Below the pieces are notes generated by a model, which did not search any database, was not told the origin of the DNA, and saw nothing but the letters and a program-made list of their open reading frames with translations. DNA of 64,000 nt from Heterodera schachtii (Eukaryota > Nematoda > Chromadorea > Rhabditida > Heteroderidae), in assembly GCA_023374025.1 (NCBI GenBank), contig SIJG01000122.1, positions 70,854 through 134,853 of the forward strand, read 5' to 3'. Positions 32,985-43,445 of the stretch are shown here, piece by piece (within the stretch, counting starts at the first letter, position 1; every line of letters starts with the position of its first letter). Both the position numbers and the translations under genes were made by a program.

Positions 32985-33420
32985 GGCTTCTTTGTTATTA
33001 TTGTTGTTGTATTCTGGTGATCAATTCCTACAGTTATTGATTTATTGATAAATGATCTCTGATCAGCGGATAAAATGCCATTTTGTTAAATCGGTGACTA
33101 AAAACATCGCTGCAGTGTGGGAAACAGATATGAATCAAAATTTTTAGGCCGGATAAGTTTTGCTGGAAAAAAGGGATTTGTTTAATCCCGAAAACAGGTC
33201 CGGCTCAAAATTCTCTTATCCTTTCCGGGATTTCCCAAAAAGCCGAGCTCTCTCTCTCGTTAACTGCAAAAAAAGTCCAAATCTTTCATTTCACACAAAC
33301 ACAAAATACACGAATAAATTCTATTTCTATTTCAAATCCAAAAAAGGATCGATCGGTCATTTCTCAAATAATAATAATCCATTCATTGCTTGGCCCCGCG
33401 GCACTCGAGCACACATTTTC
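32985..33420. repeat. F-box-like 3'-flank repeat, copy 2
   Basis: Direct repeat of 30168-30600. Here it lies immediately downstream of the minus-strand copy I, probably its ancestral position. Confidence 0.75.
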
Positions 33421-33957
33421 GGCACTTTTATCTGCTGGTGGAGACAATGGCCTAAATTAAAATGCAATTTAATTTGGTAAAAAAGGAAATTAGCAATGTC
33501 AAATGCCATTGATGACTCATCAATGCTTACACTTACCCAATGGCATTTTGGAAGCCATCAAAATTAAAATAGACATTGTTCAAATTGTCCGTCTCTTTCT
33601 TCTGCTGTTGAACCGCCGCCGTCTTGTCAATTGGGCATCGCTCCATTATCCACCAACGTAATGAGATAGCAACGAATTTTTCCTTCAATGTCAGCTTTTC
33701 TTTGGTCGGCTTATTCACCAATTCAAATGGCACAATTTGCGTTGACTCGAGAAAAATAAAGTGAATGGTGTAACTGACAGAAGTGCGGGCACGGACAAAA
33801 ACCTAAGCAAAATCACAAAAAAAATGCCAAAACAAAAAAAATTATGAAAATGGGTGGCGCGACCTCCTTGAACTTGTCGACCCATTCAAAGTTTGTGGAT
33901 GCTCTTAATTCACAGCAAGACAATCCCTTTGGTTGGCCATCTTTTGTCGGCGTATGT
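33364..33957 (-). pseudogene. F-box-like gene copy I, 3' half only
   Basis: Exon 5 33364-33451 (SPPADKSAENVCSSAAG, stop TGA), exon 4 33537-33802 (266 nt, protein-identical to copy H exon 4) and the end of exon 3 from 33864 (STNFEWVDKFKEV). Exon 3 breaks off at about 33957 where a hAT-like arm (CAGGGGTGTGACTTG) begins. The remaining exons are open, so the decay is by truncation and not by point mutation. Confidence 0.8.
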
Positions 33958-34070
33958 ATCAGGGGTGTGACTTGTCTCAGAAAAGACGAGAGCGAGAGTT
34001 TGGCGAGAGGCGAGAGTTTTTCAATTTTTTTCTGTAGCCTTATTTTTTAATTTAAAAAACTTCAAAATCA
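33958..34070. mobile_element. hAT-like arm with GCGAGAG repeats
   Basis: CAGGGGTGTGACTTGTCTCAG followed by GACGAGAGCGAGAGTTTGGC and GCGAGAGGCGAGAG units: the same terminus-plus-simple-repeat architecture as the neighbouring elements, with another arm sequence. The right end is not identified. Confidence 0.4.
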
Positions 34071-34078
34071 TATATTAA

Positions 34079-34500
34079 ATTAGGGTTACGGGCCCGGGTA
34101 TTTGGGCAAATACCGGGTCAGGGCATTGCCGGGTCCAAAAAGCCGGGTCAGGGCCCTAGCTTTTAAACCGAGTCCAGGCCCTGAAAAATCCAAAAAAATC
34201 TTTAAAAGATTTTATTTAAAAAATGATCAAAACTTGTTTTTTAAAATTTTTTGTTTTTAAATCGCTTTTTTGTGGCGCTGTTTTTTCAAAAAAACTTTTT
34301 TGGAACATTGTGGGCGGGTGCGGGGGGTCCGGCGGTGCCGGTAGGCGCCGTCGGAAAAAATTTGAAATTTTGAGTGAGATTTGTCAAAAAATGATCAAAG
34401 TTTTGGTTAAATTTGTTTAGGCTGTTTAAAAAAAGAAAAAAATAATAATTTTTAAATTGATATTTTTATTAATTAAAATTACAATTGAAAAATAATTTAA
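34079..34500. mobile_element. One-ended hAT-like element, CCGGGTCAGGGC arm and shared GC-rich core
   Basis: Starts TAGGGTTACGGGCCCGGG, with CCGGGTCAGGGC repeats, then an AT-rich middle with TTTTTGTGGCGCTG and the core GGCGGTGCCGGTAGGCGCCG at 34331-34350. The same core occurs at about 35515, 40556 and 51394 in elements with other arms. The right terminus is missing. Confidence 0.6.
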
Positions 34501-35152
34501 AGAATGGGGCTCGGACAGAAAAATCCCGCGGTTGCGGCTTCAATTTGCCGAGATTGGGGATCGCGCGCATTATTCGTGGTGAACTGGAAAAGTACCCGTT
34601 AATAATGCTTCATTGTATGTGATAAAAAAAAAAGGTTTTCGGGGTTAGAGCACCGATTCTGACACCCATTCGAACCCGAATCTATGGGACTCAAACAAGA
34701 ATTGAACATTGAATTTTCGACAAAATTCACATTTATGCATCAAAAAGGGTCAATTTTTTGTGTAATTTTTCAGTTAGAAATTTGGAAGCAATAAAAAAGT
34801 TGTTACGTAAATCCTACTTTTTTTTTTTTTTTTTTTGTAAAATTCTGTAATCAAATCCGCTTTATCACCAGTGATTTTTTACAATCATTATATCACAATG
34901 AATTATTTACTGACACATAAAATACAATGGAAATGGGTGAATTTGTGAGCAAGAAAAGGTCATATATACACAAACAATTATACACAATACAATATTGAAA
35001 TGGCACAGTGCCAATATATCATTTCGGTCATATAATCGCACCAATCAATTCATTAATTCATTCATTTCTGCTGTTGATCACTCACTGATCACTCGGCCCG
35101 GGAGAAGCGGCGTCGAGAAGACTGAAAATGATGAATAAATTACAGCCAAAGC
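34501..35152. other. Spacer with decayed repeats
   Basis: 34630-34700 carries GGTTTTCGGGGTTAGAGCAC and GACACCCATTCGAACCC, a diverged form of the phrase found in the MITEs at 3.5, 9.2 and 49.4 kb. 34870-35150 resembles the 3' flank of second-subfamily F-box-like genes (CGGCCCGGGAGAAGCGGCG), in minus orientation. No intact gene. Confidence 0.5.
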
Positions 35153-35794
35153 CAGGGCTGCCAGATCTGAGGATTTATCCTCATTTTGTGGCTTTTTGAT
35201 AGGTCAATGAGGATTTTTTTGGAAAATGAGGATTTGAGGATTTTTGTGGCTTTTTGAGAAATTTTGAGGATTTTTGAGGCTTTTGGGGAAAATCCTCAGA
35301 ATCTTTAGAGCATCAAAACGAAAATAGAACCAATTTTTTTCCAAAAAACCACAAAATCAAGAATTTTTAATGAAAATCTGCTAATAATATTGTCAAAATT
35401 CTCAATACTCTAAAAATCCTTTATTTTCTTAAAATTTTGCTTAAAATTGCAAAGTTTGGCCATTTTTGTGAACAAATTCTGTTAACAAATTGAATTAAAA
35501 ATTACAAAAATTTTCCCGGCGGCGCCTATCGGCACCGCCGGCCCCCCGGTTCCCGAAAGTTTTTGAAAAAGTGCCGCAAAAAAACAACTTCGATTTTTCA
35601 TGCTCAGAATTTTACAAAATGCTTATTTCAAACAAAAAATTGCTCAAATTTGATCTTAGACAATCAAAAATATAATACTTGAACAGTTTAAACGTGTTTT
35701 GAATAAATTTTATAAAAATGAGGCTTTTTGACCCAAAATGAGGTTTTTTTGCATGCCTAATGAGGCTTTTGAAAATTTTAATCTGGCAGCCCTG
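35153..35794. mobile_element. hAT-like foldback element with GAGGATTTTTGAGG arms
   Basis: CAGGGCTGCCAGAT at the left is inverted as ATCTGGCAGCCCTG at the right. The left arm is made of GAGGATTTTTGTGGC repeats and the right of AATGAGGCTTTTTGA repeats. The GC-rich core (GGCGCCTATCGGCACCGCCG, inverted) lies at 35521-35540 beside TCTGTTAACAAATTG. No 8-bp duplication is preserved. Confidence 0.7.
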
Positions 35795-36169
35795 GATTTA
35801 ATTAATTAGTTGTATTTTGAGAAATGGTCGATCTCAATTTGTTCTGCTTATTTTCTCTCTGAAATGCTTTTGTTTGTACTTGGAAATCGGGATTTTTGCA
35901 TATGAATATAAAAAATAAATTTTATTAAAAAAATTTCAAAATTTTTGGTATTTTCTCAAAATAATCATTAATTTTTTGCTAAATTTAACCTAAAAATAGA
36001 AAATTTTCAGTGAAAATCTGTTTAAAAAAGTAAAATTGTATTATTTTTCTCCCGGCAGCACCATAAGGTTTTTTGAAAAGCAAAAAAAATCAGCTTTTCA
36101 GGTGCCAAACTATAGACTCAAAATTTTTGATCTGATCACCTTCATTCCCACTGATCTGTTTGGTAATTG

Positions 36170-36515
36170 AGCGTTTTATATTTGTCTGATCGCTGCTGTG
36201 TTGGAGAAACAGAAGCAAATCAAAATTTTTAAGCCGGATAAGTTCAGCTGGAAAAAAGGGATTTGTTTAATCGCGTAAGCCGTTCTGGGGTCAAAATTCT
36301 CTTGTCCTTTCCGGAATTTTCCAAAAACCCGATCTCTCTCTCTCTCATTAACTGCAAAAAAGTCCTAATCTTTCATTTAGCACAATTATAAATACACAAA
36401 TAAATTCCTATTTCAATTAGCAAATCCAAAAAAGGATCGATCGATCATTTATCAAATAATAATCCATCCGTTCATTCATTGCGCTGATCACTGCTTGGCC
36501 CCCGGCACTCGAGCA
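36170..36515. repeat. F-box-like 3'-flank repeat, copy 3
   Basis: Third copy of the 30168/32985 repeat, downstream of the minus-strand copy J. Confidence 0.7.
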
Positions 36516-36900
36516 CACATTTTCGTCATTTTTATCTGCTGGTGGAGACAATGGCCTAAATAAATGCAATTTAATTTGGTAAAAAAGAAATTTGGCAAAT
36601 TCCATTGACGACTAAACAATGCTTACACTTACCCAATGCAATTTGGGAAGCCACGCAAACGAAATGAGACTTTGTTCAAATTGGCATCCGAAATTTCGTC
36701 GTTTTCCCATTGATCCGTCGCCGCCGTCTCCCCACTAATTGGATACATCGCTTCAACAGGCAATTGTAATCAACTTCTTTGCTCAGTGTCAACTTTTCCT
36801 TGATTTGTTCATTCATCAATTCAAATGGCTCAATTGACGTTGGCCAGAAAATTCCAAAACGAATTGTGTAACTGACAGAAGCGGTGGCACGGATAAATGT
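36414..36900 (-). pseudogene. F-box-like gene copy J, last two exons
   Basis: Exon 5 36414-36555 (SPPADKNDENVCSSAGGQ) is open to its stop. Exon 4 is 36633-36900, 268 nt, one base off the frame the family requires; the break is at RCIQLVGR, where paralogues have RCPIGE. Upstream exons are absent. The adjoining 36940-36970 carries AATGCACTTTATGAGTCC, the terminus seen at 6841. Confidence 0.75.
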
Positions 36901-36974
36901 CTAAAAAGGAAGCGCAAATCAAAGGCAATCAATCAATTAGTGGCTCTAATGCACTTTATGAGTCCAATTAATAT

Positions 36975-37151
36975 ATGTCTGTTCCAATTGCAGCCAAATT
37001 TATGGCTGCAGAAGCCGTTAATGCTGCATTTGCAGCAACAAATGTTTTCACGGCTGTGATTGATGCTGCCAATTTTGCTAAAGCAGCTACTGCTCGATTT
37101 TCTTTTCTGATGGGATGCCCATGCAAAGAAAATAGGTTACTCCAGTGGTAA
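36975..37151 (+). CDS. Short Ala-rich open frame, unknown
   Basis: 58 codons from ATG to TAA, predicted almost wholly helical (AAKFMAAEAVNAAFAATN, AANFAKAATARF). A CAGTG|GTAACC donor-like site overlaps the end, so it could be an exon. It sits just upstream of the Mutator-like remnant and may belong to it. I do not recognise it, and its length alone does not prove coding. Confidence 0.25.
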   Translation: MSVPIAAKFMAAEAVNAAFAATNVFTAVIDAANFAKAATARFSFLMGCPCKENRLLQW

Positions 37152-37199
37152 CCTCCCCACCCGTCCACCCAGTCCGCGGTAGCATCAATGAGCGGTTTG

Positions 37200-38140
37200 A
37201 AGACGACGACGACGACATATTAATGGAATGCAAAAAACAACCAAGGAAAAAGATTTGTTGTTTTTCATGGGTTTGAATGGCGAGGGGTCCTGTGATTTCT
37301 GCAGGAACAGTACAAGTGTGGCGGTATACAACCAAAACTTATACAGGTCATAACGTTCTCCCATCGATTCGGAGGAATTGGTTTTTTCATTTACAACTGA
37401 TCACAATCATTTGCCTGATCCTGATTTAAATATTGTTTGTTGTTAATTATTTAAAGCAACAAAACTGGCTACTATAGGTTCGCCAAAGAAAAGAGCAACT
37501 GAAAAAAGATGCCAAAAATCAGCCAGAAGCGAGTCCAAGAAATTTAATTCGGCTGTCAGAGAGGCATTAGCAGACTCACATCTTATTCAAATGCCAAATT
37601 AGAAAGCAAGCAGAACAGCTGTCGAAAGACAACGACAATACCCAAACCGAGCAGAATGGATGCCATAAATCCCATGGAAATCGTACTCAGCGTAATCATT
37701 AAGGCAGTAGAATTTAGCTATATCTTAAATTAATAGGGTCCATTTATCATTGATAAAAGAGGGAATCAATTTTTGCTTTATGATTCGAGAGAACATGAAA
37801 TTGATGAACCTTTCTTTTTAATTTATGCCAGTGAAAAAGGAATTGAGTGGCTTCGTACTTATACGCGACGGGCTGGCGATGGCACCTTCAAAAGTTGTCC
37901 CAAACAAAGCTCGTCAATAATTTAAAATTTTAAGCGCGCCCATCGAATTTTCTACCGTTATACACCATTAATCTAATTATTCAACAAAGTAGCATTCCCT
38001 GGGCATATATTTTGATGGCTAACCGGATGCAAGAAACATATATCAGAATATTTACTCAAATCCGTAATCGAATGAAAAACGTTATTCCTGAAAGCTTTAT
38101 GTTAGAGTTTGAGCCCGGTAATATTAGCTTTAGCTAATAT
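37200..38140 (+). pseudogene. Mutator-like element (MULE) transposase remnant
   Basis: Frames change several times, but successive pieces follow the MULE order: KATKLATIGSPKKRATEKR; SRTAVERQRQYPNRAEW; then FYDSREHEIDEPFLF, SEKGIEWLRTYTRRAGDGTF (matching the conserved W..DGTF region of MULE transposases) and IPWAYILMANRMQETYIR, IRNRMKNVIPESFMLEFEPG (the LMPNR...Y..VF and FEPA-like part). Stops and shifts are frequent, so it is inactive. The non-autonomous elements here with 9-11-bp duplications could have used a relative of it. Confidence 0.75.
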
Positions 38141-38157
38141 TGGTTGATCTTTAAATA

Positions 38158-38245
38158 TAGCCGCAGGATCCGCTGTTCTTATTAATGATCAACTGAATGA
38201 ACATTTTGTGTTTAACTTCAAAGATGTTGGGCAAGTAATTCCGGT
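38158..38245 (+). other. Exon-like fragment of unknown origin
   Basis: Between an AATATAG acceptor and an ATTCCG|GTAAAT donor the frame is open: AAGSAVLINDQLNEHF, then VFNFKDVGQVIP. Unrecognised; may be another piece of the preceding transposase or a host exon. Confidence 0.25.
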
Positions 38246-38339
38246 AAATTTTTAATTTTTTAAAAGTACCGAAAATGATTCATGAAAACTCTGGACACCT
38301 TTGTTCAACCAAATATCTTTAGAATCGATCTAAAATCAT

Positions 38340-39345
38340 TCAAAACAAAAGGGGCGCGCTTAAGATTTTTCATGGAAAAATAATTTGGAAAAATTAAAGA
38401 AAATGTGTACCAAACCAAATTGGACGAATGATATATCATTCGACGCCTCTCTGTCTGAAATGCACGAATCCGAAAGAATTTTTTGGCGGAAACCACTTTG
38501 GGCCGAGTTATGGGCCCGGGACTGAACCGTCCAAAGCCTTAAAACGCATAAAATGCAACAAAATAGATATCAATCGCTTCCTCTCGGCATGTGAAGGATG
38601 AATCCAAAAGAATTTTTGATCCAAAACAAAAATGACAAAATTTATGGGTCATCAAAACCCTAAAAAATGACCCAAATAAAAAAAATTGTAATGGACTGAA
38701 GTGTACAAATTAAAAGTGAATTGGTGAGTGTATTTTGGCCATAACACCGCACACTCGACTACGGCGGCCAGTAGGTGGGGCGAGACTACGGGCTACGGAA
38801 GAAGTCCGCGCGTGATCCGCAGGCGGTTGACTGATTGGCGGGGGCCCTTCGGGCCCCCGCAGTCAACCGCCTGTGGCGCTCATCAGACTTTTTCCTCCGC
38901 CCTCCGTCTCGCCCCACTACTTGCTCCGTCTTCGCATGCTCGCCAAGGCGGGCGCTGCGCGCCCTCAGAAATGGATTCCTGGCAATTAAAAATTAAGAGG
39001 AATCGACCCATTACAATTTTTTATTATGGTCATTTTTGAGGTTTTGAGGACCCATAACTTTTGTCAATTTCCTTTGGGATCAAAAATTCTTTCGGAATCA
39101 TCCTTTACATGCCGAGAGGAAGCGATTGATATTTATTTTGTTGCATTTTATGTGTTTTTAGGCTTTGGACGGTTCAGTCCCACAGCCATTTGGCCACTTC
39201 AGTCCCGGGCCCATAACTCGGCCCAAAGTGGTTTCCGCCAAAAAATTCTTTCGCATTCGTGCATTTCAGACCGAGAGGCGTCGAATGATATATCATTCGT
39301 CCAATTTGGTTTGGTACACATATTCTTTAATTTTACCAATGATTT
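38340..39345. repeat. Large inverted repeat with the 195-bp GC-rich repeat at its centre
   Basis: Arms 38340-38680 and about 39020-39345 are inverse copies (for example GACGAATGATATATCATTCG, CACTTTGGGCCGAGTTATGG, TTCGGATTCATCC-type phrases), with about 85-90 per cent identity by eye. The 340-bp centre contains the second 195-bp GC-rich repeat. No coding sequence; it resembles a large foldback element or an inverted duplication. Confidence 0.75.
38747..38941. repeat. 195-bp GC-rich structured repeat, copy 2
   Basis: Same length as 6495-6689, with a handful of substitutions (for example TAATCC to TGATCC, GGGCGCCCG to GGGCCCCCG). The second change makes the central GC hairpin perfect in this copy. 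Confidence 0.75.
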
Positions 39346-39845
39346 TTGTAATTGAGCAGGCAGTGAACCGTCCGTCCGAATTAATATGATTTGAAGTTTT
39401 GAAATGCATTTATTCATGACATTCATGCCGCCATTTTGCCAATTTTTGATTGCCATTTCGCGCCTCCCCTCCCCCCGCCTACCCGCTCCTCTCGTTTGGT
39501 CAGCAAAGTGATTTGTGGATGGAAGAGAGAGAGAACGCTTTGATTAATGTGGGAAGGAATACAACCACACTCCCCCCCCCCCCAACTCATTCAGTGCCTC
39601 TCGCTTCACTTGCTTTGACCCATAAAAACCATCGCTTTCTTTCTGTCCATTCCCCTCCCATTTATGGAAGGGGGGAGGAGGAAAATGCTAATTCCGAAAG
39701 GTAAACAGCGAGCAATGTGTGGAATAGGAGGAAGGAAGAGGAGGAGAAAGAGACAAGGGTTTTGAATTGAATGTTATTGGGGGAAAGGAGGGGAGAGACG
39801 AATGAATCGGTGGGGGGGGGGGGGAAGAAAGGATTGGGCACACAT
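39346..39845. other. Spacer with purine and pyrimidine runs
   Basis: Contains C and G homopolymers near 39573-39583 and 39812-39825 and GGAGGAAGAGGAGG-type purine runs just upstream of copy K. No gene. Confidence 0.5.
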
Positions 39846-39985
39846 CCGAAGAGTCAACGGTAAGGAAATTTAAAAAATTTCCAAATTTCTTATTCAATTA
39901 ATTTCCCGCATTTCAGCTGGTTTTGCAATGACAGATATTTTCCCGCATTTTGACCATGCTCAACTCGGCCTCAAATTGGCAAAAG
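39846..39985 (+). pseudogene. 5' fragment of an F-box-like gene (copy K)
   Basis: The exon 1 end CAACG|GTAAGG and a TTTCAG acceptor at 39916 match other copies. Exon 2 reads WFCNDRYFPAF-like sequence then FDHAQLGLKLA before breaking off at about 39985. The ATG is lost (GAGTCAACG where ATGAACCGACG is expected). Confidence 0.65.
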
Positions 39986-40105
39986 GATGCTTAATATCGG
40001 TTTTTACAGTATTAGGGATGTCAATTGTGAACACACACAAAATTTAAATTTAAATATTTAGTTGAAAATTAAACTGATAAAAATATAAGGCCTAATTATG
40101 TCAAG

Positions 40106-40782
40106 TAGAGATGCGCCGTGACTGAAAAAACCCGTAAACCGTGACCGTGAATTGACCCCGTGAATCGTGACCGTGAATTAATCCCGTGAATCGTGACCGT
40201 GATCCAAAAAACCCGTGAAATTCACGCTTTTCGTGACCGTGAATTTTTTAAGTTAAATTTTCCTCTGTCGGCGAATTTTTTTTTTTACACTTTTTTGTGG
40301 TAAAATTTTTCAAAATTTTTGTGAATAGGGGGTCCAGCAGGGGCGCCGAATTTTTAAAAATTTGATTGCAATTTGTTAACAGATTTTTTGTTAACTGATG
40401 CCCAAAATAGCTTTATTTCGAGCGAATTTTTTTAAAGAAATTTAATGAGTTTTTATTAAGTGGGGTCATCCTTGAAACTTGGTTTTTTATTTGTTTTCGC
40501 TCAATATTGGTAGTTGACTTTGTTCAAAAAAGTTTAATGAATAGAGGAAGGGGCCGGCGGTGCCGATAGGCGCCGCCGGGGAAATTTTTCGAAAATTTTG
40601 CTCTATTCTTAGCAAATTTTTACCAAAAAATGACCAAATTTCTCTATGCAAACAATTTATCTCATAAATATTCAATTTTATCCAGTGTAAATTTTTCACG
40701 GAATAACCGTGAATCGTGACCGTGAGTGAAAAACCACGTGAAATTCACGGTAACCGTGACCGTGATTCACGGCGCATCTCTA
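40106..40782. mobile_element. hAT-like foldback element with CCGTGACCGTGAA arms
   Basis: TAGAGATGCGCCGTGA and its exact inverse TCACGGCGCATCTCTA bound the element. ATGTCAAG flanks both sides (40098-40105, 40783-40790), a perfect 8-bp duplication. The arms are arrays of CGTGACCGTGAAT. The middle contains the GC-rich core (GCGGTGCCGATAGGCGCCGC at 40558-40577), a partial second core at 40328-40347, and GTTAACAGATTTTTTG. Non-coding, so it must borrow a transposase. Confidence 0.9.
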
Positions 40783-40916
40783 ATGTCAAGGAATGGGAGG
40801 TCCAATGTTTAATAATCCCACCAAAATTAATGAGCAAAAAATGAGCATCAAAAATAATCAGATCAATTGCCCATTCAATAATCTCATAAATGGCTGATCA
40901 TTTCTCAATTATAAAT

Positions 40917-43124
40917 TCATTTCCGCACATTTCGACGCCCTTTTCCATTGCTTTGGTCCGCTTCTTCTTCTTCTTTTGATTGTGGATACAATGGCCTAAA
41001 TTAAGTGCAAAATTTGAAATGAATGATCAGGTTAATGAATGACAAAAACAAATTAGTGAATAGAATTGAAAAAAAAATTGAAAAAGATTTTATATTTTCA
41101 ATAAAAATTATAATATTTCTGTGGAGGCACCTTTTCGGAAAAAAAAAAATCACTTTAAAGTTATTTAGGGTCGTAGAACACGCTTCTGACAGTTATTTCG
41201 ACCCATTTTGAACCTTCAACACACGAACTCGAACAAAGTCGATTCAAAATTAAAAAAAAGATCTGTTTTTTGTTCGAGTTTGAAATGGGCCAAAAATGAA
41301 TGCCAAAGTCAGTTTTTCCGCAAGGGTCGAAATAAATGTCCAATTTTTGTCCAATCCTAAAAAACCAAAAAATTCTCTCTCGAAATTTTTTTTATTGTTT
41401 TTTGTTCAAAAATTGGATCTATGTAAAACTTAAAATTTATATCATTTTTAAAAATTCTTTTCTGTTGTTCATACTCACCCAATGCAATTTTTGTCGCTTT
41501 TCAAATTAATGATGACATTGTTCAAATTGTCCGAATTTTCGTATTCCAATTGAATCATTTGTCCAATTTGGCATCGCTTCAGCAACCAAAAAGGATAATT
41601 TCTTCTTTTTTCGAGTGTCAGTTTTTCTCGAGTTCGTTCATTGACCAATTCAAACAGTTCAATAATTGGCGTTGATTTGCGCAATGCGAAATGAATAACG
41701 AAATTGGCACAAGTGGTGGCACAGAGAAATGCCTAAACAATGAGAAACGCAAACTTAAAATACCATGTTAGAAAGCAAGAGTTCGGCATTAGGCAACTCG
41801 TACAATTGGCAACTCGTACAAAAAAAAAACTTAGAATTTTTAGATTAAAAAAAATCTAAAATTTTTTTAAGAGTTTTTAAAAAATTTTCTAGGCTAAAAA
41901 ATCCATTTAGATTTTTTTTTATCTAAAAATTCTAAGTTTTAGTTGAAAATTCTTAGAAATTTTTTTTGTACGAGTTGCCATTGACCCGGAAATTTGAAAA
42001 TCCCAAACAATTTTTCAAAAAAATAAGGTCGACTTCCCCCGCCCTTCGCTCGCAGATTTTATTTAAGTTAGTAAATTTTAAAAAAAAATTCTCGGGGGGG
42101 GGGGGGAAACGAGCTGCTCCCAAATGGGGGACCCCTTCGTGCCACCGATGGGATTGACACCGAACGAAAATCGGAGCGACCTCCTTGAATTTGTTGATCC
42201 ATTGATCGATGTTAATTGATGGATCATAAAAATCAGCAGAACACAATCGCTTCGGTTGGCCATCTTTTCGCGGGGTGTGCAACCATTTTGACAACGCTTG
42301 GCCAGCAGTTGCATTTGGTCCATCATCAGCAATTGCATCGGGCAACAGGTCAATTGATTGGATTGAATTCAACTGATCGAGATCAGTGAGAATTGTGGGC
42401 GAAATGCTGCGACGCAAATTATCCAAATGAGTAACAGCCAAGTCCAAGCGGCGAATGTTTGGCGCAAAAATTTGCCAAATTTCACGGACGAAAACATCCC
42501 AAATTGGCTGGACATCGGTGCCGTTTGAACTAAGCCACAGACGCAAATCGGTGCCTTTGTCCCAAATTTGCTGATTGGCACGGAGAAAAGCGAGGACGGA
42601 ATGGTCGATGTAGCTGAAATTTTTTTTAAATTTTCAGCGTCTTTTTAAATTTTTTTAAAATTTTTTCGAGATAAAAATTTTTAGGGGTTTAAAGGGTCGG
42701 AGAATAGAATCCGACCTATGTCGAACCCCGAAGCCGGATTCGAACAAAAAATCGAAGACTTGATTTTGGAATTACCCAATCCAAAGATCCTCAAAGCGAA
42801 TTTTGCTGTGCAGCGGACGATCGGGCAATTTGAATTCTTCAAAATTGGCATCGTCGATAAACACAGACATTGTTGGCATTTCCGCGTCAGTGTCTTTTTG
42901 AATTTTGATTTCGCCCCAAATTGCCAATTCCTTTTTGCCATCGAAATGTTTGTCCACTAAAATGTCGAAACGGTCGGAAAGCAATGCCAATTTGAGGCCG
43001 AGTTGAGGACGATCAAAATGAGGGAAAATGTCCATCCAAACATCCGTACAAATCCAACTGAAAAGCGGGGAAAATAACTTTTAAGGTAATGAATTATTTT
43101 TTAAATTCCTTACCGTCGGTTCAT
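40917..43124 (-). CDS. F-box-like protein, intact family member (copy L)
   Basis: Exons 43114-43124, 42776-43057, 42181-42613, 41479-41732 and 40917-40995 give 1059 nt, 352 residues, without an internal stop as far as I can read. Splice signals: CG|GTAAGG, CTTTTCAG, GG|GTAATT, TTTCAG, GAG|GTCGCT, GTTTAG, GG|GTGAGT, TTTAG. Residues 4-45 are F-box-like (WICTDVWMDIFPHFDRPQLG, LALLSDRFDILVDKHF). The middle exon holds YIDHSVLAFLRANQQIW, DNLRRSISPTILTD and KWLHTPRKDGQPKRL. Exon 4 holds FELVNERTREKLTLEK and WLLKRCQIGQ. The tail is acidic then basic (KEEEEADQSNGKGRRN). Introns 3 and 4 carry insertions. Expected role: substrate adaptor of an SCF ubiquitin ligase (family inference). A class 2 upstream motif precedes it. 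Confidence 0.85.
41792..41979. mobile_element. Palindromic insertion in intron 3 of copy L
   Basis: GGCAACTCGTAC occurs twice at the left (41792, 41808) and inverted as GTACGAGTTGCC at 41968-41979. The interior is a near-perfect palindrome of AAACTTAGAATTTTTAGATT-like sequence. Related words (CCCAACTCGTACT) lie at 1428 and 49198. Confidence 0.6.
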
Positions 43125-43139
43125 TTTTGCGGCAATTAG

Positions 43140-43185
43140 CACAATTTCCTTTTTTCGAATGATGTCACAAAGAACCGAGAATAAT
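43140..43185 (-). promoter_or_regulatory. Class 2 upstream motif of F-box-like copies
   Basis: Contains (minus strand) GGTTCTTTGTGACATCATTC. A similar TTCATTTGTGACATTATTTG lies upstream of copy P (48738-48790), and TTCATTTGTTACATCATTTG upstream of copy N (44816-44840). Conserved position relative to exon 1 in three copies suggests a promoter element; shared descent could also explain it. Confidence 0.4.
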
Positions 43186-43254
43186 TGCGTTGGAAACAAT
43201 CTTTAATAATGAGAGGCAAATAGAAAAACTAAAATTTAAAATTGGCACGAAAAA

Positions 43255-43445
43255 CCCGAAATTCAAAAATAGGGGAAAAACTTTTGTATTTACTGAATTA
43301 GAGCCCACGAGGGCTTTGTCAAACAGCCAAATTCACGAATAAATTGCATATTTTGTTAGGTTTCGCTGGACAATTGCCAAGAAATTGACACGAAACCGTA
43401 AAATTACGAAGGGCCAAGAAAAATTAAACAATTGTTTCAGTTGGA
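43255..43445. repeat. Dispersed repeat, inverse copy of 10030-10235
   Basis: Shares CACGAGGGCTTTGTC, AAACAGCCAAATTCACGAAT, TTTGTTAGGTTTCGCTGG and GCCAAGAAAAATTA with the inverse of 10030-10235. Non-coding. It lies just upstream of copy L's promoter region. Confidence 0.7.

Noticed and set aside
37087..37335. Minus-strand 82-codon open frame
   Set aside because: Shadow of the MULE remnant read on the other strand.
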